Source: Pratylenchus scribneri
Lineage: Eukaryota; Nematoda; Chromadorea; Rhabditida; Pratylenchidae
Reading direction: 5' to 3'
Assembly: GCA_030063045.1 (NCBI GenBank)
Contig: JAQSEB010000153.1
Coordinates: 62,001-126,000, forward strand
Length of the DNA: 64,000 nucleotides
Program-made: the position numbers and the translations under genes
Notes under the pieces: generated by a model
Seen by the model: only the letters and a program-made list of their open reading frames with translations
Database searches by the model: none
Told to the model about the DNA's origin: nothing
In this document: one piece after another, positions 26,941-39,256 of the stretch
Layout of the letters: each line of letters starts with the position of its first letter
Numbering within the stretch: the stretch's first letter is position 1

Positions 26941-29900
26941 GTCTAAGTATATTATCTATATATTCTATAAACAATGGAGAATAAAAATTTTAAAAATTCA
27001 AAGATTTTTCCAAAAAACCATTTTGCATAGCAATTTTTTGTCCAGGGCTGAATATGCATTTCCTTGCTTTGTCTCCGTCGGAAAATTTCTTGACAATTTG
27101 AAATTTTTAAAAAATTTTTAGAAAATAATTATTTAAAATTTCTGAAAAACCATAGTAGGATATAACAGAATATTATTTATAAATACTATAAACAATGAAG
27201 AATAAAAATTTTAAAAATTCAAAGATTTTTCCAAAAATCCATTTTGCATAGCAATTTTTTGTCCAGGGCTGAATATGCATTTCCTTGCTTTGTCTCCGTC
27301 GGAAAATTTCTTGAAAATTTGAAATTTTTAAGAAATTCTTAGAAAATAATTATTTAAAATTTCTGAAAAACCATAGTAGGATATAACAGAATATTATTTA
27401 TAAATACTATAAACAATGAAGAATAAAAATTTTAAAAATTCAAAGATTTTTCCAAAAATCCATTTTGCATAGCAATTTTTTGTCCAGGGCTGAATATGCA
27501 TTTCCTTGCTTTGTCTCCTTCGGAAATTTCTTGAAAATTTGAAATTTTTAAAAAATTCTTAGAAAATAATTATTTCAAATTTCTGAAAAACCATAGTAGG
27601 ATATAACGGAATATTATTTATAAATACTATAAATAATGAAGAATAAAAATTTTAAAAATTCAAAGATTTTTCCAAAAAACCATTTTGCATAGCAATTTTT
27701 TGTCCAGGGCTGAATATGCATTTCCTTGCTTTGTCTCCGTCGGAAAAATTTCTTAAAAATTTGAAATTTTTAAAAAATTTTTAGAAAATAATTATTTAAA
27801 ATTTCTGAAAAACCATAGTAGGATATAACAGAATATTATTTATAAATACTATAAACAATGAAGAATAAAAATTTTAAAAATTCAAAAATTTTTCCAAAAA
27901 ACCATTTTGCATAGCAATTTTTTGTCCAGGGCTGAATATGCATTTCCTTGCTTTGTCTCCGTCGGAAAATTTCTTGAAAATTTGAAATTTTTAAAAAATT
28001 TTTAGAAAATAATTATTTAAAATTTCTGAAAAACCATAGTAGGATATAACAGAATATTATTTATAAATACTATAAACAATGAAGAATAAAAATTTTAAAA
28101 ATTCAAAGATTTTTCCAAAAATCCATTTTGCATAGCAATTTTTTGTCCAGGGCTGAATATGCATTTCCTTGCTTTGTCTCCGTCGGAAAATTTCTTGAAA
28201 ATTTGAAATTTTTAAAAAATTCTTAGAAAATAATTATTTAAAATTTCTGAAAAACCATAGTAGGATATAACAGAATATTATTTATAAATACTCTAAACAA
28301 TGAAGAATAAAAATTTTAAAAATTCAAAGATTTTTCCAAAAAACCATTTTGCATAGCAATTTTTTGTCCAGGGCTGAATATGCATTTCCTTGCTTTGTCT
28401 CCGTCGGAAAATTTCTTGAAAATTTGAAATTTTTAAAAAATTTTTAGAAAATAATTATTTAAAATTTCTGAAAAACCATAGTAGGATATAACAGAATATT
28501 ATTTATAAATACTATAAACAATGAAGAATAAAAATTTTAAAAATTCAAAGATTTTTCCAAAAATCCATTTTGCATAGCAATTTTTTGTCCAGGGCTGAAT
28601 ATGCATTTCCTTGCTTTGTCTCCGTCGGAAAATTTCTTGAAAATTTGAAATTTTTAAAAAATTCTTAGAAAATAAATATTTAAAATTTCTGAAAAACCAT
28701 AGTAGGATATAACAGAATATTATTTATAAATACTCTAAACAATGAAGAATAAAAATTTTAAAAATTTAAAGATTTTTCCAAAAAACCATTTTGCATAGCA
28801 ATTTTTTGTCCAGGGCTGAATATGCATTTCCTTGCTTTGTCTCCGTCGGAAAATTTCTTGAAAATTTGAAATTTTTAAAAAATTCTTAGATAATAATTAT
28901 TTAAAATTTCTGAAAAACCATAGTAGGATATAACAGAATATTATTTATAAATACTATAAACAATGAAGAATAAAAATTTTAAAAATTCAAAGATTTTTCC
29001 AAAAATCCATTTTGCATAGCAATTTTTTGTCCAGGGCTGAATATGCATTTCCTTGCTTTGTCTCCGTCGGAAAATTTCTTGACAATTTGAAATTTTTAAA
29101 AAATTTTTAGAAAATAATTATTTAAAATTTCTGAAAAACCATAGTAGGACGTCTAAGTATATTATCTATATATTCTATAAACAATGGAGAATAAAAATTT
29201 TAAAAATTCAAAGATTTTTCCAAAAATCCATTTTGCATAGCAATTTTTTGTCCAGGGCTGAATATGCATTTCCTTGCTTTGTCTCCGTCGGAAAATTTCT
29301 TGAAAATTTGAAATTTTTAAAAAATTCTTAGAAAATAATTATTTAAAATTTCTGAAAAACCATAGTAGGACGTCTAAGTATATTATCTATATATTCTATA
29401 AACAATGGAGAATAAAAATTTTAAAAATTCAAAGATTTTTCCAAAAAACCATTTTGCATAGCAATTTTTTGTCCAGGGCTGAATATGCATTTCCTTGCTT
29501 TGTCTCCGTCGGAAAATTTCTTGACAATTTGAAATTTTTAAAAAATTTTTAGAAAATAATTATTTAAAATTTCTGAAAAACCATAGTAGGATATAACAGA
29601 ATATTATTTATAAATACTATAAACAATGAAGAATAAAAATTTTAAAAATTCAAAGATTTTTCCAAAAATCCATTTTGCATAGCAATTTTTTGTCAAGGGC
29701 TGAATATGCATTTCCTTGCTTTGTCTCCGTCGGAAAATTTCTTGAAAATTTGAAATTTTTAAGAAATTCTTAGAAAATAATTATTTAAAATTTCTGAAAA
29801 ACCATAGTAGGATATAACAGAATATTATTTATAAATACTATAAACAATGAAGAATAAAAATTTTAAAAATTCAAAGATTTTTCCAAAAATCCATTTTGCA

Positions 29901-31100
29901 TAGCAATTTTTTGTCCAGGGCTGAATATGCATTTCCTTGCTTTGTCTCCTTCGGAAATTTCTTGAAAATTTGAAATTTTTAAAAAATTCTTAGAAAATAA
30001 TTATTTCAAATTTCTGAAAAACCATAGTAGGATATAACGGAATATTATTTATAAATACTATAAATAATGAAGAATAAAAATTTTAAAAATTCAAAGATTT
30101 TTCCAAAAAACCATTTTGCATAGCAATTTTTTGTCCAGGGCTGAATATGCATTTCCTTGCTTTGTCTCCGTCGGAAAAATTTCTTAAAAATTTGAAATTT
30201 TTAAAAAATTTTTAGAAAATAATTATTTAAAATTTCTGAAAAACCATAGTAGGATATAACAGAATATTATTTATAAATACTATAAACAATGAAGAATAAA
30301 AATTTTAAAAATTCAAAGATTTTTCCAAAAAACCATTTTGCATAGCAATTTTTTGTCCAGGGCTGAATATGCATTTCCTTGCTTTGTCTCCGTCGGAAAA
30401 TTTCTTGAAAATTTGAAATTTTTAAAAAATTTTTAGAAAATAATTATTTAAAATTTCTGAAAAACCATAGTAGGATATAACAGAATATTATTTATAAATA
30501 CTATAAACAATGAAGAATAAAAATTTTAAAAATTCAAAGATTTTTCCAAAAATCCATTTTGCATAGCAATTTTTTGTCCAGGGCTGAATATGCATTTCCT
30601 TGCTTTGTCTCCGTCGGAAAATTTCTTGAAAATTTGAAATTTTTAAAAAATTCTTAGAAAATAATTATTTAAAATTTCTGAAAAACCATAGTAGGATATA
30701 ACAGAATATTATTTATAAATACTCTAAACAATGAAGAATAAAAATTTTAAAAATTTAAAGATTTTTCCAAAAAACCATTTTGCATAGCAATTTTTTGTCC
30801 AGGGCTGAATATGCATTTCCTTGCTTTGTCTCCGTCGGAAAATTTCTTGAAAATTTGAAATTTTTAAAAAATTCTTAGAAAATAATTATTTAAAATTTCT
30901 GAAAAACCATAGTAGGATATAACAGAATATTATTTATAAATACTCTAAACAATGAAGAATAAAAATTTTAAAAATTTAAAGATTTTTCCAAAAAACCATT
31001 TTGCATAGCAATTTTTTGTCCAGGGCTGAATATGCATTTCCTTGCTTTGTCTCCGTCGGAAAATTTCTTGAAAATTTGAAATTTTTAAAAAATAAATAGA
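26717..31100 (+). repeat. Satellite higher-order repeat, 11-mer (2431 bp)
   Basis: Paired GACGTC-box monomers at 26717 and 26938 recur at 29148 and 29369. The CGGAATATT variant at 27607 recurs at 30038. All three spacings are 2431 bp (11 x 221). Confidence 0.82.
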
Positions 31101-34100
31101 AAATAATTATTTAAAATTTCTGAAAAACCATAGTAGGATATAACAGAATATTATTTATAAATACTCTAAACAATGAAGAATAAAAATTTTAAAAATTTAA
31201 AGATTTTTCCAAAAAACCATTTTGCATAGCAATTTTTTGTCCAGGGCTGAATATGCATTTCCTTGCTTTGTCTCCGTCGGAAAATTTCTTGACAATTTGA
31301 AATTTTTAAAAAATTTTTAGAAAATAATTATTTAAAATTTCTGAAAAACCATAGTAGGACGTCTAAGTATATTATCTATATATCCTATAAACAATGGAGA
31401 ATAAAAATTTTAAAAATTCAAAGATTTTTCCAAAAATCCATTTTGCATAGCAATTTTTTGTCCAGGGCTGAATATGCATTTCCTTGCTTTGTCTCCGTCG
31501 GAAAATTTCTTGAAAATTTGAAATTTTTAAAAAATTCTTAGAAAATAATTATTTAAAATTTCTGAAAAACCATAGTAGGATATAACAGAATATTATTTAT
31601 AAATACTATAAACAATGAAGAATAAAAATTTTAAAAATTCAAAGATTTTTCCAAAAAACCATTTTGCATAGCAATTTTTTGTCCAGGGCTGAATATGCAT
31701 TTCCTTGCTTTGTCTCCGTCGGAAAATTTCTTGAAAATTTGAAATTTTTAAAAAATTTTTAGAAAATAATTATTTAAAATTTCTGAAAAACCATAGTAGG
31801 ATATAACAGAATATTATTTATAAATACTATAAACAATGAAGAATAAAAATTTTAAAAATTCAAAGATTTTTCCAAAAAACCATTTTGCATAGCAATTTTT
31901 TGTCCAGGGCTGAATATGCATTTCCTTGCTTTGTCTCCGTCGGAAAATTTCTTGAAAATTTGAAATTTTTAAAAAATTCTTAGAAAATAATTATTTAAAA
32001 TTTCTGAAAAACCATAGTAGGATATAACAGAATATTATTTATAAATACTATAAACAATGAAGAATAAAAATTTTAAAAATTCAAAGATTTTTCCAAAAAT
32101 CCATTTTGCATAGCAATTTTTTGTCCAGGGCTGAATATGCATTTCCTTGCTTTGTCTCCGTCGGAAAATTTCTTGAAAATTTGAAATTTTTAAAAAATTC
32201 TTAGAAAATAATTATTTAAAATTTCTGAAAAACCATAGTAGGATATAACAGAATATTATTTATAAATACTATAAACAATGAAGAATAAAAATTTTAAAAA
32301 TTCAAAGATTTTTCCAAAAATCCATTTTGCATAGCAATTTTTTGTCCAGGGCTGAATATGCATTTCCTTGCTTTGTCTCCGTCGGAAAATTTCTTGAAAA
32401 TTTGAAATTTTTAAAAAATTCTTAGAAAATAATTATTTAAAATTTCTGAAAAACCATAGTAGGATATAACAGAATATTATTTATAAATACTATAAACAAT
32501 GAAGAATTAAAATTTTAAAAATTCAAAGATTTTTCCAAAAATCCATTTTGCATAGCAATTTTTTGTCCAGGGCTGAATATGCATTTCCTTGCTTTGTCTC
32601 CGTCGGAAAATTTCTTGAAAATTTGAAATTTTTAAAAAATTCTTAGAAAATAATTATTTCAAATTTCTGAAAAACCATAGTAGGATATAACAGAATATTA
32701 TTTATAAATACTATAAACAATGAAGAATAAAAATTTTAAAAATTTAAAGATTTTTCCAAAAAACCATTTTGCATAGCAATTTTTTGTCCAGGGCTGAATA
32801 TGCATTTCCTTGCTTTGTCTCCGTCGGAAAATTTCTTGAAAATTTGAAATTTTTAAAAAATTCTTAGAAAATAATTATTTCAAATTTCTGAAAAACCATA
32901 GTAGGATATAACAGAATATTATTTATAAATACTATAAACAATGAAGAATAAAAATTTTAAAAATTTAAAGATTTTTCCAAAAAACCATTTTGCATAGCAA
33001 TTTTTTGTCCAGGGCTGAATATGCATTTCCTTGCTTTGTCTCCGTCGGAAATTTCTTGAAAATTTGAAATTTTTAAAAAATTCTTAGAAAATAATTATTT
33101 AAAATTTCTGAAAAACCATAGTAGGATATAACAGAATATTATTTATAAATACTCTAAACAATGAAGAATAAAAATTTTAAAAATTTAAAGATTTTTCCAA
33201 AAAACCATTTTGCATAGCAATTTTTTGTCCAGGGCTGAATATGCATTTCCTTGCTTTGTCTCCGTCGGAAAATTTCTTGAAAATTTGAAATTTTTAAAAA
33301 ATTTTTAGAAAATAATTATTTAAAATTTCTGAAAAACCATAGTAGGATATAACAGAATATTATTTATAAATACTATAAACAATGAAGAATAAAAATTTTA
33401 AAAATTCAAAGATTTTTCCAAAAAACCATTTTGCATAGCAATTTTTTGTCCAGGGCTGAATATGCATTTCCTTGCTTTGTCTCCGTCGGAAAATTTCTTG
33501 AAAATTTGAAATTTTTAAAAAATTCTTAGAAAATAATTATTTAAAATTTCTGAAAAACCATAGTAGGATATAACAGAATATTATTTATAAATACTATAAA
33601 CAATGAAGAATAAAAATTTTAAAAATTCAAAGATTTTTCCAAAAATCCATTTTGCATAGCAATTTTTTGTCCAGGGCTGAATATGCATTTCCTTGCTTTG
33701 TCTCCGTCGGAAAATTTCTTGAAAATTTGAAATTTTTAAAAAATTCTTAGAAAATAATTATTTAAAATTTCTGAAAAACCATAGTAGGATATAACAGAAT
33801 ATTATTTATAAATACTATAAACAATGAAGAATAAAAATTTTAAAAATTTAAAGATTTTTCCAAAAAACCATTTTGCATAGCAATTTTTTGTCCAGGGCTG
33901 AATATGCATTTCCTTGCTTTGTCTCCGTCGGAAAATTTCTTGAAAATTTGAAATTTTTAAAAAATTCTTAGAAAATAATTATTTCAAATTTCTGAAAAAC
34001 CATAGTAGGATATAACAGAATATTATTTATAAATACTCTAAACAATGAAGAATAAAAATTTTAAAAATTCAAAGATTTTTCCAAAAATCCATTTTGCATA

Positions 34101-37100
34101 GCAATTTTTTGTCCAGGGCTGAATATGCATTTCCTTGCTTTGTCTCCGTCGGAAATTTCTTGAAAATTTGAAATTTTTAAAAAATTCTTAGAAAATAATT
34201 ATTTAAAATTTCTGAAAAACCATAGTAGGATATAACAGAATATTATTTATAAATACTCTAAACAATGAAGAATAAAAATTTTAAAAATTTAAAGATTTTT
34301 CCAAAAAACCATTTTGCATAGCAATTTTTTGTCCAGGGCTGAATATGCATTTCCTTGCTTTGTCTCCGTCGGAAAATTTCTTGAAAATTTGAAATTTTTA
34401 AAAAATTTTTAGAAAATAATTATTTAAAATTTCTGAAAAACCATAGTAGGATATAACAGAATATTATTTATAAATACTATAAACAATGAAGAATAAAAAT
34501 TTTAAAAATTCAAAGATTTTTCCAAAAAACCATTTTGCATAGCAATTTTTTGTCCAGGGCTGAATATGCATTTCCTTGCTTTGTCTCCGTCGGAAAATTT
34601 CTTGAAAATTTGAAATTTTTAAAAAATTCTTAGAAAATAATTATTTAAAATTTCTGAAAAACCATAGTAGGATATAACAGAATATTATTTATAAATACTA
34701 TAAACAATGAAGAATAAAAATTTTAAAAATTCAAAGATTTTTCCAAAAATCCATTTTGCATAGCAATTTTTTGTCCAGGGCTGAATATGCATTTCCTTGC
34801 TTTGTCTCCGTCGGAAAATTTCTTGAAAATTTGAAATTTTTAAAAAATTCTTAGAAAATAATTATTTAAAATTTCTGAAAAACCATAGTAGGATATAACA
34901 GAATATTATTTATAAATACTATAAACAATGAAGAATAAAAATTTTAAAAATTCAAAGATTTTTCCAAAAATCCATTTTGCATAGCAATTTTTTGTCCAGG
35001 GCTGAATATGCATTTTCTTGCTTTGTCTCCGTCGGAAAATTTCTTGAAAATTTGAAATTTTTAAAAAATTCTTAGAAAATAATTATTTAAAATTTCTGAA
35101 AAACCATAGTAGGATATAACAGAATATTATTTATAAATACTATAAACAATGAAGAATTAAAATTTTAAAAATTCAAAGATTTTTCCAAAAATCCATTTTG
35201 CATAGCAATTTTTTGTCCAGGGCTGAATATGCATTTCCTTGCTTTGTCTCCGTCGGAAAATTTCTTGAAAATTTGAAATTTTTAAAAAATTCTTAGAAAA
35301 TAATTATTTAAAATTTCTGAAAAACCATAGTAGGATATAACAGAATATTATTTATAAATACTCTAAACAATGAAGAATAAAAATTTTAAAAATTTAAAGA
35401 TTTTTCCAAAAAACCATTTTGCATAGCAATTTTTTGTCCAGGGCTGAATATGCATTTCCTTGCTTTGTCTCCGTCGGAAAATTTCTTGAAAATTTGAAAT
35501 TTTTAAAAAATTCTTAGAAAATAATTATTTCAAATTTCTGAAAAACCATAGTAGGATATAACAGAATATTATTTATAAATACTATAAACAATGAAGAATA
35601 AAAATTTTAAAAATTTAAAGATTTTTCCAAAAAACCATTTTGCATAGCAATTTTTTGTCCAGGGCTGAATATGCATTTCCTTGCTTTGTCTCCGTCGGAA
35701 AATTTCTTGAAAATTTGAAATTTTTAAAAAATTCTTAGAAAATAATTATTTCAAATTTCTGAAAAACCATAGTAGGATATAACAGAATATTATTTATAAA
35801 TACTCTAAACAATGAAGAATAAAAATTTTAAAAATTTAAAGATTTTTCCAAAAAACCATTTTGCATAGCAATTTTTTGTCCAGGGCTGAATATGCATTTC
35901 CTTGCTTTGTCTCCGTCGGAAAATTTCTTGAAAATTTGAAATTTTTAAAAAATTCTTAGAAAATAATTATTTAAAATTTCTGAAAAACCATAGTAGGATA
36001 TAACAGAATATTATTTATAAATACTATAAACAATGAAGAATAAAAATTTTAAAAATTCAAAGATTTTTCCAAAAATCCATTTTGCATAGCAATTTTTTGT
36101 CCAGGGCTGAATATGCATTTCCTTGCTTTGTCACCGTCGGAAAATTTCTTGAAAATTTGAAATTTTTAAAAAATTCTTAGAAAATAATTATTTAAAATTT
36201 CTGAAAAACCATAGTAGGATATAACAGAATATTATTTATAAATACTCTAAACAATGAAGAATAAAAATTTTAAAAATTTAAAGATTTTTCCAAAAAACCA
36301 TTTTGCATAGCAATTTTTTGTCCAGGGCTGAATATGCATTTCCTTGCTTTGTCTCCGTCGGAAAATTTCTTGAAAATTTGAAATTTTTAAAAAATTCTTA
36401 GAAAATAATTATTTAAAATTTCTGAAAAACCATAGTAGGATATAACAGAATATTATTTATAAATACTATAAACAATGAAGAATAAAAATTTTAAAAATTC
36501 AAAGATTTTTCCAAAAATCCATTTTGCATAGCAATTTTTTGTCCAGGGCTGAATATGCATTTCCTTGCTTTGTCTCCGTCGGAAATTTCTTGAAAATTTG
36601 AAATTTTTAAAAAATTCTTAGAAAATAATTATTTCAAATTTCTGAAAAACCATAGAAGGACGTCTAAGTATATTATCTATATATTCTATAAACAATGGAG
36701 AATAAAAATTTTAAAAATTCAAAGATTTTTCCAAAAAACCATTTTGCATAGCAATTTTTTGTCCAGGGCTGAATATGCATTTCCTTGCTTTGTCTCCGTC
36801 GGAAAATTTCTTGAAAATTTGAAATTTTTAAAAAATTCTTAGAAAATAATTATTTAAAATTTCTGAAAAACCATAGTAGGATATAACAGAATATTATTTA
36901 TAAATACTCTAAACAATGAAGAATAAAAATTTTAAAAATTTAAAGATTTTTCCAAAAAACCATTTTGCATAGCAATTTTTTGTCCAGGGCTGAATATGCA
37001 TTTCCTTGCTTTGTCTCCGTCGGAAAATTTCTTGAAAATTTGAAATTTTTAAAAAATTCTTAGAAAATAATTATTTAAAATTTCTGAAAAACCATAGTAG

Positions 37101-38606
37101 GATATAACAGAATATTATTTATAAATACTATAAACAATGAAGAATAAAAATTTTAAAAATTCAAAGATTTTTCCAAAAATCCATTTTGCATAGCAATTTT
37201 TTGTCCAGGGTGAATATGCATTTCCTTGCTTTGTCTCCGTCGGAAATTTCTTGAAAATTTGAAATTTTTAAAAAATTCTTAGAAAATAATTATTTAAAAT
37301 TTCTGAAAAACCATAGTAGGATATAACAGAATATTATTTATAAATACTATAAACAATGAAGAATAAAAATTTTAAAAATTCAAAGATTTTTCCAAAAATC
37401 CATTTTGCATAGCAATTTTTTGTCCAGGGCTGAATATGCATTTCCTTGCTTTGTCTCCGTCGGAAATTTCTTGAAAATTTGAAATTTTTAAAAAATTCTT
37501 AGAAAATAATTATTTCAAATTTCTGAAAAACCATAGAAGGACGTCTAAGTATATTATCTATATATTCTATAAACAATGGAGAATAAAAATTTTAAAAATT
37601 CAAAGATTTTTCCAAAAAACCATTTTGCATAGCAATTTTTTGTCCAGGGCTGAATATGCATTTCCTTGCTTTGTCTCCGTCGGAAATTTCTTGAAAATTT
37701 GAAATTTTTAAAAAATTCTTAGAAAATAATTATTTCAAATTTCTGAAAAACCATAGAAGGACGTCTAAGTATATTATCTATATATTCTATAAACAATGGA
37801 GAATAAAAATTTTAAAAATTCAAAGATTTTTCCAAAAAACCATTTTGCATAGCAATTTTTTGTCCAGGGCTGAATATGCATTTCCTTGCTTTGTCTCCGT
37901 CGGAAAATTTCTTGAAAATTTGAAATTTTTAAAAAATTCTTAGAAAATAATTATTTAAAATTTCTGAAAAACCATAGTAGGATATAACAGAATATTATTT
38001 ATAAATACTCTAAACAATGAAGAATAAAAATTTTAAAAATTTAAAGATTTTTCCAAAAAACCATTTTGCATAGCAATTTTTTGTCCAGGGCTGAATATGC
38101 ATTTCCTTGCTTTGTCTCCGTCGGAAAATTTCTTGAAAATTTGAAATTTTTAAAAAATTCTTAGAAAATAATTATTTAAAATTTCTGAAAAACCATAGTA
38201 GGATATAACAGAATATTATTTATAAATACTATAAACAATGAAGAATAAAAATTTTAAAAATTCAAAGATTTTTCCAAAAATCCATTTTGCATAGCAATTT
38301 TTTGTCCAGGGCTGAATATGCATTTCCTTGCTTTGTCTCCGTCGGAAATTTCTTGAAAATTTGAAATTTTTAAAAAATTCTTAGAAAATAATTATTTCAA
38401 ATTTCTGAAAAACCATAGAAGGACGTCTAAGTATATTATCTATATATTCTATAAACAATGGAGAATAAAAATTTTAAAAATTCAAAGATTTTTCCAAAAA
38501 ACCATTTTGCATAGCAATTTTTTGTCCAGGGCTGAATATGCATTTCCTTGCTTTGTCTCCGTCGGAAAATTTCTTGAAAATTTGAAATTTTTAAAAAATT
38601 TTTAGA

Positions 38607-38614
38607 AAATAATT
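38607..38614 (+). repeat. Target site duplication, left copy
   Basis: AAATAATT directly precedes the transposon end GGTACTG. It is the left part of the monomer's 12-bp palindrome AAATAATTATTT. Confidence 0.9.
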
Positions 38615-38828
38615 GGTACTGTCCCATTAGCGGGGGGGGCAAGTCATTATAGGGGGGGGGCAAGTCATTAAAGGGGGGGGGGGGCAGGTCATTATAGGGG
38701 GGGGGGGCAGAGAAAAATAAAGGTAAAGGTCAATAAAGGGGGGGGGGCAAGTGTAAATCGTGCCCCCCCCTTTATTGACCTTTACCTTTGTTTTTCTCTG
38801 CCCCCCCCTATAATGACCTGCCCCCCCT

Positions 38829-38909
38829 TTATTGACCACGGTCCCTAATATATAGGATCTCTAATATTATAATTAACAAATCCTATATATTAGGGACCGT
38901 GGTCAATAA
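38829..38909. repeat. Internal hairpin of the TIR element, copy 1
   Basis: Perfect inverted repeat with 30-bp arms at 38829-38858 and 38880-38909 and a 21-base loop. The arms contain GACCACGGTCCCTAATATAT. It could be a smaller foldback nested in the larger element. Confidence 0.85.
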
Positions 38910-39010
38910 CGGGGGGGGGGGCAAGTGTAAATCGTGCCCCCCCCCCTTTATTGACCTTTACCTTTGTTTTTCTCTGCCCCCCCCCCCCTATAATGACCTG
39001 CCCCCCCCCT

Positions 39011-39091
39011 TTATTGACCACGGTCCCTAATATATAGGATCTCTAATATTATAATTAACAAATCCTATATATTAGGGACCGTGGTCAATAA
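39011..39091. repeat. Internal hairpin of the TIR element, copy 2
   Basis: Second copy of the same 30-bp-arm hairpin, displaced by 182 bp (arms 39011-39040 and 39062-39091). The 182-bp segment including the flanking C- and G-runs was therefore duplicated in tandem within the element. Confidence 0.85.
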
Positions 39092-39248
39092 CGGGGGGGC
39101 AAGTGTAAATCGTGCCCCCCCCCTTTATTGACCTTTACCTTTGTTTTTCTCTGCCCCCCCCCCCCCCCTATAATGACCTGCCCCCCCCTTTATTGACTTG
39201 CCCCCCCCCCCTATAATGACTTGCCCCCCCCGCTAATGGGACAGTACC

Positions 39249-39256
39249 AAATAATT
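39249..39256 (+). repeat. Target site duplication, right copy
   Basis: AAATAATT directly follows the transposon end CAGTACC and continues into normal satellite sequence. Confidence 0.9.

Larger units (their letters stand above)
5071..38614 (+). repeat. 221-bp satellite array, left block
   Basis: Head-to-tail tandem repeat with a 221-bp period, seen for example from the same GTCC...GGCTG box at 5171, 5392, 5613, 5834 and 6055. All copies run in the same direction. The array starts abruptly at 5071, inside the monomer. Monomers are strongly AT-rich, with one GC-richer island (the CCAGGGCTGAATATGCATTTCC segment and the TCTCCGTCGG box). Copies differ by a few per cent. Some are 220 bp (one A lost in the GGAAAATTT box), others 222 bp. 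About 152 copies lie in this block. The period is not a multiple of three and stops are frequent, so it does not encode a protein. Confidence 0.97.
38615..39248. mobile_element. Non-autonomous TIR DNA transposon with G-run inverted repeats
   Basis: A 634-bp insertion that breaks one satellite monomer. The ends are perfect inverted repeats beginning GGTACTGTCCCATTAGC, and the symmetry continues for about 65 bp apart from differences in G-run length. It is flanked by a perfect 8-bp duplication AAATAATT (38607-38614 and 39249-39256); removing the element and one copy restores the normal monomer. Inside, G-runs of 8-12 bases are separated by CAAGTCATTA- or CAATAAA-type spacers. There are two copies of a hairpin with 30-bp arms, 182 bp apart. 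No coding capacity. An 8-bp duplication suits hAT, P or Merlin superfamilies, and GG-starting ends are closest to what I know of Merlin, but this assignment is tentative. Confidence 0.88.

Noticed and set aside
38436..38839. Minus-strand open frames over the satellite/transposon junction, rich in Pro
   Set aside because: They are read from G/C homopolymers of variable length in the transposon and do not represent a conserved protein.
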